DNA of 64,000 bases, taken from the NCBI RefSeq assembly GCF_001949145.1, contig NW_019091642.1:274435-338434 (forward strand), given 5' to 3'. Shown here one piece after another: positions 1 to 11,200 of this stretch; the stretch's first letter is position 1; each line of letters opens with the position of its first letter. The translations under genes and the position numbers were made by a program. Under the pieces are notes generated by a model that was not told the DNA's origin, ran no database searches, and saw only the letters and a list, made by a program, of their open reading frames with translations. The DNA comes from Acanthaster planci (taxonomy: Eukaryota > Echinodermata > Asteroidea > Valvatida > Acanthasteridae).

Positions 1-34
1 CAGCAGCTAGGCTTTGGACCTTGAGTTCACGTGA

Positions 35-812
35 TAGAGCCTGAAAGTAAAAGGTCAGGCAGCGAGCTTCCGGAGCCCTCGCGGTTATCCTATGCGGATT
101 TTACATTGCGCCGTCCAGTATCACGTTTGATAATTTTGGAAGAATGATTCCTAACTGAAACCTCCCCATGAAACAATCATGTCGGAATTTTACCTTTGTC
201 TTCCTCAAGTTTTATTTAGGAAATATCACAAAGAGATGCACGTTTGTTTACACTCCCCGTGCTTCCGTGAAAACAAGATTGTACAACGTTGCATAGATTT
301 ACCTACCTACAGTCGATGGGTTCCAGATTCCGTTGAGTTGACTTTACACAGTTGTTGTAAGCAAAGGTTAAATAAAAGATTGGAATCTTTCGTAATTGAA
401 GTAGAATATTGCTTTAAGTTTATTACTTTAAATTACTTCTAAATTATAAAAGTATATAAAATATTTTGATCTGTTTTATTTCGACTTTTACCGACGGACA
501 ACCATATATATATTTCAAACCATAAATGTTGATCTGCGTACGAGACTGCCCCATTGCACTGCTCGTCATGTATTTAGATTTTTGGAAGTGATGGGTTGGT
601 TTTTGGCAGGATATTTATATTTAGGTCAGGGGATTTTTCAGTTTCTATAAATTGATATACTGGCAAATATTTTCCAATACCCTATTTCCAAATTTGATTT
701 TTTTAAAGAAGTAACTGAACAAAAAAATTACAAATTCTAAAACCTTTGCACGTTATTTTTCCTATCCAATGGTTTCAGAAGCGCGCCATCAGGGGTCACC
801 TTTCAGGCTCTA
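35..812. repeat. Terminal-inverted-repeat element, family A copy 1
   Basis: The left end reads tagagcctgaaagtaaaagg and the right end is its approximate reverse complement (cctttcaggctcta). Both ends are followed inward by related words (gagcttccggagccctcgcg; gcgcgccatcaggggtca). The same two end types recur at 5636-5859 and one end recurs near 10.7 kb, so this is a dispersed non-autonomous DNA element. The interior is AT-rich and holds no convincing gene. Boundaries are approximate. Confidence 0.6.
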
Positions 813-1009
813 TTGTGTGTGAATGTGCGCGTCCGCAGTGGAACAAGTCCACTTTATAAATAGGGGTGTGCGATTTAAACTCCTTGAGAGTGAGTATATA
901 ACACACAAGTGTACATATATATCCTAATGGCCTTGGTCTGATTGTCCTGTTTCATTTTGTATTTTATATTTTTTCACAACAGTTTGAAAATATACCGCCA
1001 ATAACTTGC

Positions 1010-1070
1010 ACTTAGGTGTACACGCATTTACCTACACTGAAAATGTAGGTAAATGCGTGTACACCTAAGT
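1010..1070. repeat. Perfect 27-bp inverted repeat with 7-nt loop
   Basis: The arm at 1010-1036 is the exact reverse complement of 1044-1070, separated by ctgaaaa. A transcript from either strand would form a perfect 27-bp hairpin. It may be a foldback element core or a recent palindrome; no gene context is visible. Confidence 0.9.
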
Positions 1071-1676
1071 CGGTAGCGTCCGACAAGACTGGCACGCCAA
1101 CATGTCTTGGTCATACTATCGAGGCTAGAAATGCCACTTCTTTACACAATCATTACAGCTCGTTCTTATAGTTTTTCATCACAAAAATACCTGACAAGAA
1201 TTACCAATACTTAGCCTTCTAACCATTATATAATAATACTTTTCTAACGAATCCTGAGAGGGCCAATTTGTCTGGCAAATACCGCGAAGAACACCCACGT
1301 TGTGGAACAACGGAAATCCGTCCACCGTAGGTTTTAATGCAGAATTCAACAGCTTCGCTGATGGAACCTTTTCCTTTATGGTCTTTTTGGCTATGGGAGA
1401 TTTCGTCCACCTGGCATAAGGTTTATATCAAGAGATTCCTTAGGGTTTACTCCTTATTGTAGCGTGAGAACGAAGAGATTAGCTGAGTTGGCTATGGACT
1501 TGCGCATGTTCAAAGTCCAAAGAGTGCTCTAAATCGAGTAAAAAAGAGACTCGCACATTGAACTTCGCTGTGGTGTCTACGTTGACGAGACTCAATTTGG
1601 ATATTAATAATATAAGCTTGGAATCATGTTAAACAACATGAACTAGTCTCTTATACGCTGAAAGAACGAAATTAAT

Positions 1677-1844
1677 ACACTGTAAAATAGTGCTGTTAAA
1701 TGAGCAGTATTATACTGTATTATTGCAACATTGATCTACTTTAAACGAAGTTTACAGTAAACAAACGTGTTTGTTACACGTATTTACTGTGCTTTTGTGA
1801 ATGCAGTATAATACTGTATATTTAACAGTAATGTTTTACAGTGT
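1677..1844. repeat. MITE with CACTGTAAAA terminal repeats
   Basis: About 40 bp at the left end (cactgtaaaatagtgctgtt...) match the reverse complement of the right end (...aacagtaatgttttacagtg). The element is flanked by TA on both sides, consistent with the target-site duplication of Tc1/mariner-type transposition. It has no coding capacity. Confidence 0.75.
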
Positions 1845-2269
1845 AAAGTTTGACCTCAATTTGCATACTGACATAAGTGGGACGTTGCTACTTTTGCCAA
1901 GTAGTTTTGTGGTTTTCCATTCTTTACGAGAGTATTTGACATTAGTCTGACAAATGTTTGTGTTTTTTGGATGTAGTTTTACACGGAAATGCGAACCATC
2001 GCCTAAACATATAAGTCGAACGTGAAAAATGAAAAATCTTACTTTTTCATGCTCCAACCATGATTGCCAGTGCACTTTAAAAATGGAAATAAAGTTCTGC
2101 TTTGATCAAGTCTTTTGAAGTATGTGTACGAGGTATGTGTATCATATACGTAATTATATTTGAAAGTTATACCTAAATACACATGTAGAATGAACCCATG
2201 ATCAATGAAACGGTAGCTTGCTGTGTCGAATGTCGCGTCAAATTAATGTAATTAATTGAGATAAGATGA

Positions 2270-2421
2270 GTTACTGTTGTTTTTACAGTTGGTTACTGTC
2301 CAATAAATGACAGCTATTTATACCGTAAGAAAAATTACTGTAGATCATTAACAGTATTCTACTGGCGCCCGTGCTGCCAGTAAAGTACTGTGAGAATTTA
2401 CAGGAAAATTTTTACAGTGTA
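2270..2421. repeat. Partial or degenerate relative of the CACTGTAAAA MITE
   Basis: This stretch ends in ttttacagtgta and is dense in tactgt/acagta words like the element at 1677-1844. A clear left end could not be found, so it is probably a truncated relative. Confidence 0.45.
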
Positions 2422-2923
2422 CCACGCACGGTTGAGAAGATGTGAATTAAAATTACTCTACAAGAGCCTAGTTATTCGTTCGTTTTCAGATTGTATTACA
2501 CAGTGACTGTGGTTGTTCCCAGACGTGTTCCTTGTGTTGTGGCTACGAATTCAATTGTTTACCCATAATGAATTGCAGAGAATCTTGTTACTGTCTCCTT
2601 CGACTCGACTGAAGAAAATTTCACATCTCAAAGCACGTGTGTTTGCTGCACAAATTTCACCCCGCGCTGGTCAAAATGTCACTCTGGCATTACTTAAATA
2701 GGAAAATGCTTCCATTTTTCAGGAAAACTCTTCACTCTTCCTAAAACAGCCAAAAATTTCATATCAGTTGTGGAGTAGAAAAATAATTATAAACCATCAA
2801 CTTATTCTTTCTCTCACCTCATCTCTAGGATGATAATCTCGTGATTGTGTCATTGTCACCACAACTAAGTTAGGAATGAGTCAAGAATGATTACAGTGGA
2901 TGGGTTAATGTTCTTGGAAATTC

Positions 2924-4414
2924 TTTTGGTTTTCTTCGCTGCGATACTCAGATTAACCCTTTGTTTCCTGCCTACGGCACTGGGGTAAATGGGCTGCCTT
3001 TCATGTACTTACCAAATATGTATCGAACATAACAGAGGCACATGGCATTCCATTCCACATGATCGCCCACGAGGTCAGATTGGCTGCAGTGCAACAAGTG
3101 ATTGTGAAGCTTCATAACTTTGATAGTTTTACATGACTGCCCTTAATCCAGATCTGAATAAAATTGGGTAGCGCCTTTGGCTTCATACATTTGCAAGATG
3201 GTTCGTCCACAGTTTACACCTCAACAGCGTGCATTCATTGTGAATGAATACCATGATCCTAGGCGTTTTCGAATGTTCGGTGTCCCTCGTGAGCAACGGT
3301 CGGCAAAATGTGAATAAGTACAAGGCAACAGGAACAAGTCATAACCTGAATAAGGAGGCGTCCGGTAGACAACGAAAAGGACGTTCTGCAGCTAACAGCG
3401 CGGCAGCTCGAAACATGCTTAACCAACAACAAGAAGCGGGCCGGAGAATCAGTGCTCGCAGGAATGGACTTGAGTTACCCTCAGCAACTTTCAATCGGAT
3501 CACTCAGATGATAAGGCGCCATTAATTTTCGCCAGGTGATCCACCCCGACGACGACGTTTTTGTTAATGGTTGCTGCAACCACGTGACAACTTTTTTGGA
3601 AGACCTTGTAATTGGTGACGAGTCAGGATTTGCTCTGAACGGAATGGTAAATACTCACATCCGCGAGTACCAGCCACGTGGACAGCGCCCACTCGACTTT
3701 GACTACCAGCGAAGGGATGATCGCCACAAGTTGACCCTCTGGATGGTCTTGTTGGAAATGGTTCAATTGTTGGCCCGTATTTTTTGGCCAGAACATAGAC
3801 GGTGAACATTATTTGCAAATGTTGAATGAACACGTTGTTCGTACTCTCGTGGAATGCCGCGTTTTCGTCTTCAGCGAAATGGTCGGTTGGCACGTGCTTG
3901 GTGGGCTCAAGATGGTGCACCCCCACATCGGAGGAGAACAGTAACGGGTCGGCTAACAGAGCTCTTTGGTGACCGAGTTATTGCTCTGAACCGCCAAGTG
4001 GAATGGCCCCCAAGGTCACCTGATTTAACGCCACTGGACTTTTTTTTGTGTGGGGACATTTCAAATCCAAACTGTATGTTATGCCACCACGTGACCTCCA
4101 CGACACTGATCAGCGTATCAGAGCCGAAGTTAACAACCTGAGAAGAGATCGAGCAATGGTCAGGCAAGCTGTACACGATATGAGACACAGAGCGCAAGTT
4201 TGTATCAGACGAGATAGGGTCACGTTGAAGACTATAAAGTGGAACAGGGTAGATGACTTGCTCCTCGTAATATCCTCTTTAGGATGTGTTTGGGTTGTGA
4301 TTACTTGGACACCATGGTGCCACTTTCCTACACATTCCCATCATACCCACTGTTCAAATGTATTTGGTAGGAAACAAAGGGTTAATCTGAGTATCACAGC
4401 GAAGAAAACCAAAA
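2924..4414 (+). mobile_element. Decayed Tc1/mariner-like transposon
   Basis: Inverted repeats of about 46 bp bound the element: 2924-2970 (ttttggttttcttcgctgcg... through aaccctttgtttcctg) and the reverse complement at 4369-4414. They differ at only one or two positions. Between them lies a transposase relic split across frames. Weaker similarity outside the arms suggests the true ends may extend a few tens of bases further. It sits directly upstream of the CUB exon of the receptor gene. Confidence 0.8.
3198..4240 (+). pseudogene. Broken Tc1/mariner-type (DDE_3 class) transposase
   Basis: A start with MVRPQFTPQQRAFIVNEYHD opens at 3198, then the frame is lost. Recognisable blocks follow in other frames: VIGDESGFALNG (about 3608), QDGAPPHRRRTV (about 3910), WPPRSPDLTPLDFFLCGD (about 4000) and a C-terminal helical stretch near 4110-4210. 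QDGAPPH and PRSPDLTPLDFFLWG-like motifs are characteristic of Tc1/mariner/IS630 transposases. Several frameshifts and missing segments make it inactive. No reconstruction is attempted. Confidence 0.8.
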
Positions 4415-4856
4415 CATCGTGCATTGCAACACAATTTAACACTCTCCATCCCATTTCGACCCTTTAATTTTTTGAAGGTAAAAAAAATTTGCGCCTTCAG
4501 CAAAGGGCCTGTGTTCAGTCATGCGTGCAGTTATGTAATAAATAATTGGTATGGACCGAAGCAGGACATCCATATCAACATAGGCACACAACCAAATTTC
4601 ATGGAGATATTCAATTGTAAATTTGGTGGGTACTTGTTGGAGAGTCTACTTTTTTTGATACACCCTGTAGAGGAACCAGTGCTGCGGAATTTTCGTGAAG
4701 ACAAATATGCTATACTTTGCAGTTACTCTGGAGTTAGCATTTCTTTTCTTCTTTTTTCTCCTCATAGTTTTCATAGTTGTAAATTCGTGTCACAGGTTAT
4801 CTATTTTTGAACTTTTATACCAGGATTTTTAAGACCTTGTTTTTCTCCATTTTTAG

Positions 4857-5201
4857 GCATTTGCAGCGACACCCTTATTGATGCTGGAAACAGTTCCCAT
4901 GCAATATTGTCGCCATTGTTTAATGAAGGTCTCTACCCTGATCTAACTGAGTGTGTATGGCGAGTCACGACGAAGCCACCAGCCAATATCCAGCTCAACG
5001 TTCACTCCTTCAGTTTGGAGGAGCATTTTGACTTTTTGTTTATCGGGATCGGCCACGACATCCAAGGCGAAAAGGTGGCTATCCTAACCGGGACAACTAA
5101 AATATCGACCATTTTGGTTCAGACCAACCACATTTGGCTACATTTGTCAACAGACTACATCATTGGTGATACAGGATTCAACATTACCGTAAAAGCAGCC
5201 G
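4857..5201 (+). CDS. Receptor exon: CUB domain
   Basis: The acceptor is ttttag and the donor is G|gtaagaa; the exon is phase 1 to phase 1. The reading begins ICSDTLIDAGNSS and continues through ECVWRVTT, IQLNVHSFSLE, DFLFIGIGHD and LSTDYIIGDTGFNITVKA. These follow CUB-domain strands (SPxxPxxYPxxxxCxWxI, VxLxFxxFxLE, LxxRFxSDxxxxxxGFxxxY). A module of roughly 113 residues matches the family's usual length of about 110. Confidence 0.8.
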
Positions 5202-8200
5202 GTAAGAAATTTTTAAGTGGCTTCTGAAAACTTGGGGTCCTGTACAAAAGAACACTGGTACACTGGTGTGAGGTTACAGCCCGGGCATACAGACGATATG
5301 TCTTTGTGTTTGTTATTGAACAGTTATTGACTGCTGTGATATGAGATGTGATGTTTCAACACCCGAGGACTAATAGCACTCTCGGCGTCAGCAATTCCCA
5401 TCAGGCCCGTCCCCAGGGTGTTAAAACAGCATTTCCCACATCATAGCAGTCGATAATTTTTGTAACACCTCTTCCTTGAATTCTCTGCAACATTTTCCTC
5501 ACCTAAAGGTCTCAAGATGGCTACGATGAAAAGCCTCTATATACACGCATCATTTTCCTGCTCCTTTGATTATTCAGAGCACCACACGCGAACGCCCTCG
5601 CCTTAAAGGTTGCACGGAACTTTATCGAGCCTAAAAGTTTACCCCTGATGGCGCTCTTCCGGAACCCTTGAATAGTAAAAATAGCGTGCCAAAAATTTAT
5701 GATTTGTAATATTTTTTCGTTTGGTTACTTCTTAAGAATCATTCCTCCTGATATTATTGATAAAATTACGTGATAGGGCGGCCCCATGTGAAGTCCTCTT
5801 AGGCGGACCGCGCGAGGGTTCCGGAAGCTAGCTGGGTGACGTTTTACTTTCGGGCTCTACACGGTGTCAACAAAAAAGTATACCTGGATAAAAAATACTG
5901 TAATGGCAAAAATGATTTATATATAGAAAGAGAAATATATCTCTAGAAAGGGCAAAATGTCCTGTGTGCAATGGTATTCCGCTTGTTATGGTATTGACAC
6001 AGATGAGTGAACAAACTAGACCGATGTTAAGGGCACTGAAATCGGCTCTGTGACAAGTTTGCATATTTTATTAACAAGGTTCAACCATGCAGGTGTGCAG
6101 AATATCAACTTCAAATGACGATATGTACATGTCTAACGCAGTAAACGGACGAGCAAGCAGAACGGACAAAAAATGCACATAAAGGCGCCTTTCCATGTAC
6201 ACTTTTTTGCGTAGGGCCTACACGATGCATTTCACTTTTACGGACACAAAAATCGACGCCAATAACACAGCACACGTTTGCGTTAATAATAGGCAACGCT
6301 TGGCGCAAGTGTTGACGCGCATGTGGAAAGGCGTCATACAGCGTTAACGAAACGAGTGGCTCGGACTTAACTTTCGCTGGTTCCCGCCATTTGAGCTGGC
6401 ACAAAGCATAAAGTATTTGCTGATATTTATACTAGTAGATGCTGAACAGTAAAAGAAACATCTTATTCCTACAAATTCAAGCGTTTGCATACTCTTAGTG
6501 CTTTTACTTCTCAGTAAATGCTTTTGCTGCTTGCTTGAACTTTGTATCATTATTTTGCTAGTTTTTATTCATACGACCCATCGTTACCGCTGATTGAAAA
6601 TACTCCTGCAAATTACACTCAGTGTGTCCTGCTGTTTGACCTTCATCCCCTTTACTCCGGAGATAAATGTGTGTAGTGCGATATAAACGCGAATTTTTGT
6701 CATCAATTCATTATTAAAACCCATAGACAAGCACGCTGAGGATGAATGTTCTTCCTGCCACCTACATTCCTGTGCCACAGCATGCCTCCAGTCACCTGCC
6801 TACTGCGATGGCGTTGTAGATTGCACTGAAAAAGAGGACGAACAAAATTGCGGTAGGTAAAAAAAGTTAGACATTGCTCCACAAATTTCTCTTGTTCTCT
6901 GCCTAGGACCAAAATAATGCATTGCCGTCTATAGGCAAAAGAGAGAAAAACTCACTCTCTAAAAGAGTGAGTCTCTTATAAAGCTACTCCCAAAGATTGA
7001 AAACCACTCAAAAAGAGGAGCCATCAGCTTTTTTAGTTGTCCTTTATGGCTCCTCAGTAGAGTGAAAATTTAACTCCTCTTGAGTGGTTTTCAAAATTTT
7101 TAGATTGGTTTGTACTCCTTTTCTGGGGATTTTTTTTACTCTGTTGGAATGGTTTTATAGAGGACTTGCTGTTTTGAGTGTGAGTTTTTTAACTCTTGCC
7201 TTTAATGACTGTGGCTCCTTGACAGAGTGGACATTTCTTTCTTCTTGAGTGGTTTCATGAGGAAGTCACTCTTTTTTAGAGTGATTTCTTCACCCTTTTG
7301 CATTTAGAGAGTGCAGGCTGATGTTTAACGTACCATTTACATAATATGTACTGGATAATTCTCCAAACAGGTTCTTAGCAGTCGCCTGGCCTGATAGTTC
7401 TTGGATTAATACAGAGACAGTAGTACGCGAGTTATTTGCGTTAAATTCCCTGTAGACCGTTTACGTACATTTCATTCGTATGAGCTGCAGAAAACTTCAA
7501 CATATCACCCTTAAGTAGTCTTCCATTTTTGTTTTGACGAGCAGCCATAGTTTTACAAACCACTTGTCGGCCAAAATAAGACTATGACGTAAAAAGAGCA
7601 GACCCTGCCACAAATGTTACACAGAATTCTTTGGCAGCAAAGGTCCACAATGCGACTGCTTTGTACCTGAGCAAGAAGCACGATTTTGTGTCCTTTTAAA
7701 GGAACTTTCCAGAGCACACCATCAAATGAATTTGAAAATTATTCCAAGACATATCAGAAAATTTTATATCATAGGACTCAGTAAAGGCCGTAATTACTGC
7801 CAACCAAAGATATGATTTCTTCTTCCTCAGTGAATGTAACTTGCGGAGCGAACCAATTCCTGTGTCCGCGGACGAAGCAATGCGTGCCGCATGAGATGTT
7901 ATGCGATGGAAAGGCAGACTGTATTCAGTTTGGTGATGATGAAGATAACTGTGGTAATGCCAAACAAATTGATCATTGTTATTCTCGATGAAATTCATGC
8001 ATAAAAAGAAAACGACAGAGGCCATTAGTAAAGTTATCTTGTACTTGAATGTCTGCATGTTCTGTCAAAAAGGCCATACGCTTAACTATTCAGGATGTCA
8101 ACGAGAACGAGTGTGATTGTTCGTCAGCTTTTAAGGTAATAACAAGAATCAGGTAGCAATGAATAATGGAACACTCCATGGACCTCATTCCGTGTGTCTT

Positions 8201-11200
8201 GTTGAGACCAGCTTTATTCGGTATTTTAAGGCCAAAAGTTTGAAATGTAGCATTTTGACTTCTGAAATATGAACCTGCAAACGGGTAATAGATGACATCA
8301 TAAAGTCACTGCACTTTGACCAATTTCCTCTGAGTCTAATATTGTGTCCACACCCCCCCCCCTTTCCTTTCAGATATCCATGGTCGCCCAGATGGTTGTG
8401 AAAGCTTCATGGTGAAAGAAATACTTGGTGTGAAGTGCAAACAGGGCTGGAATACTACCACCATCCATCAACTAGTTAAGAGGACTTATTCTCTGTAAAT
8501 GCACTATATTCTTAAAGCCGTATTCCATCTACGCCTTTGGGCAGTCGGTCAAGTGACTTGGTGGGGTTCGGGAGACACGTATCCCCCGAGGGATTGTCCT
8601 GCTCCTGGATCCCCCTCCCCTGTTTGACATTTTAGAATATACACAAACTGTGGACAGGCCACAGCTCGTTTGATTTCGGTGTCTCTGAAAAAAAAAGGTG
8701 TGCGCCCCCTTTTGCCCCTGGAAGTTGCACCACTGAGTCCGTATATTTTAATACAGCATACCGACAGTTGACAGAAATGAACTACGCTTGTACATTGTAA
8801 TAACAATCTGAACACCGAAGCGTTTACGTAGGAAGGTTCATAGCAAAACTTGGTCAACTTGGCCACAAGGTTATGTGGCACATGCCGTGGAAAAAAGACG
8901 CATCACCGATCACCTAGCAAACAAGAGGGTATAACAAACCAATTTATTAAGACCCGCCTATTGCACACGTGATCTCTGCCAATGCCACATTGCTAGGCTG
9001 CGTGTTCCAGCCGCGCGTATCATACGCATGTGCACACTTGTCGGACTTTGTGCACACGTCTAACATAAATCGCCACTGTGATTGGTCAGAAAACAATGGG
9101 TGCGTCTTACCACTGGCGTGGGAAAAAGACACATCTTGAATGCAATGCCATAAACATTTGCACACGTTGGGCTCGCCGTTTCCAATGCTATGACCCACAC
9201 GCCTCACAGTGACTTAGGTCTAGTGTTGTGGGGAAATTAATTCAAAATTGTTTGCAAATCCTTGTTTTAAATTACAAAAATCACGTTCGTTTGGTCATTG
9301 TTGACCTTTTTAATGGCGGAATTTCTGACAAATAATAGTGAGATACATATAAAAAGGAAGTTTTATCTTGTACCTTGAATTATTATTGGTGTGGTTTGAA
9401 GATTGTGCCTTTGGTGCGCCAAATGTTTTAAAAGGGTAGAGTACATCGCAAGAGAAGGTATTAATAATTTAACAAACACTCTGGAAAGTTGGCTCGAGGT
9501 ACGCTTAGTATATACATGTATATAAATGGCAAACTAATGCGTAGTTGTATACTCCTATTCATTACACCTAAGAGCACTTTTCCATAAATGCATTTCTGTC
9601 TGTTCCATGGAGTTTTTCCAGTCCTGTGTAATTTCAGGAGGCACATTAAAGTACACGTACGCACATGGACGCGAGCACTAAAAGCTTGTCTGTCGACTAG
9701 TGCACTAATTCACACTGCAAGTTTACCATTGTACGTGTATAAACAGAATCATGTTAAGCCTATCCCCTTGCCAGCTGTTGCCACGATTCAAGTCATGCCC
9801 GTCGAAGAACTCATAATATTGGAAAAGAAGACATTAATAACCTTTCCTGCCTTTTTTTGTGTTGGCAGAGAGCTGTCTGGCGCGAACGTGGGCACCCTAG
9901 GGGAAGGACTGTTTAGAAGACTCATCCTGCTACGCTCGCTGTGAGCTCAGACGATCGACTTCAAGGATAGAGTTTGAATGTTAACGCCTTGTGACGTGCT
10001 TACGGAACCCCATAATAGGGAAAATGAAGTCCTCAGTTTTAGAACTGAAAGTTATTCGTTAGTTGAAAAACATCCCGGAAAGGGGGCATTTGTAAAATAT
10101 TTACCAGCATATCAATTCATAGAAACTGAAAAAAACAAAATTTCACATCCAAAAATCTTAAATAACGTGACGACTAGTGTAACTAGGTGTACCCGTGCGC
10201 AGAAGTTACAGAATTATTTCATGGTATTCTTTATATTTTTTTTGTAAATGTATATTCATTTTGTAAATTAAAACAGAAGACCAATGAGCTCAGCAGTTTA
10301 CAGATTTTTTATAAAAATCAACTTAAACAAATATTCTGCTTTCACGAAAAAGTCTCAAATCTAATCTGATCTGTGCTGACAAGAACTGGGTCAGGCCAAC
10401 CTGACTGGATCTAAAACCCATCGATTGTGTGGCGGTAAATATCCAGAACGTAAATAACATCTCGTTCTCACTTTTATTCACAAAGTGAAAACAGCGTCCA
10501 CAAAAAAGACCTCGGAATGGCAATGCCAGAAAAAAGATCGTTACTTAATGACATTTTTGTTCAACCATCTCCAGGTGACTTTTTCACAATATTAATTTGA
10601 AGAATGCAAAGAGACAGTTCTAACATGAGTGTTTCTTTGGATAGTTTCAGTTTGTACAAAAAAATCATAGAACATGACATCGCGGCTCAATTTAGAATCC
10701 CTGTTGGTGCGGCGCGAGGGTTTCGGAAGCTCGCCGGTTGACCTTTTACTTTTAGCCTCTACATGCCCTATACGCCAAATTTACTTTTATGAAAATACGC
10801 TTTGTAATATGCTATGTCATGTGAAGTGCCTGATTGTACCCATCAGATTTGTAGATACCTTTGTGTGTTTGGGTTTGGCACTAAATGCCATGATACATTT
10901 CCATATAATCAGATCGTTACTGAGCCAGTAGCAGCGATCTGAACTTCACTCTTATTAAGTCTTCAAAAGTTTACCTGGGTTGTGTGGTCCGAGTGAAAAC
11001 AATTGGCACGGTGATCCAACTTCAAGCAAAGAGTGTGATGTCTAAATTGAGAGTCAACGGAGGGCTGAACTGGCGGATAATAATTTTATTGGGGCCGTGT
11101 ATAACAACATGGGCTGACTAAGTAATACGAAGCATGTTTTAAGTCCCTGTCTTCTGCGCGCAGAAACCCCTACGACAGCACCGTGCTTGTTCATGAGGTG

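Noticed and set aside
8093-8134. Possible receptor exon reading DVNENECDCSSAFK
   Set aside because: The frame does not fit: the available acceptor would give an in-frame stop in the required phase 1. Exon 8374-8494 bridges the phases correctly.
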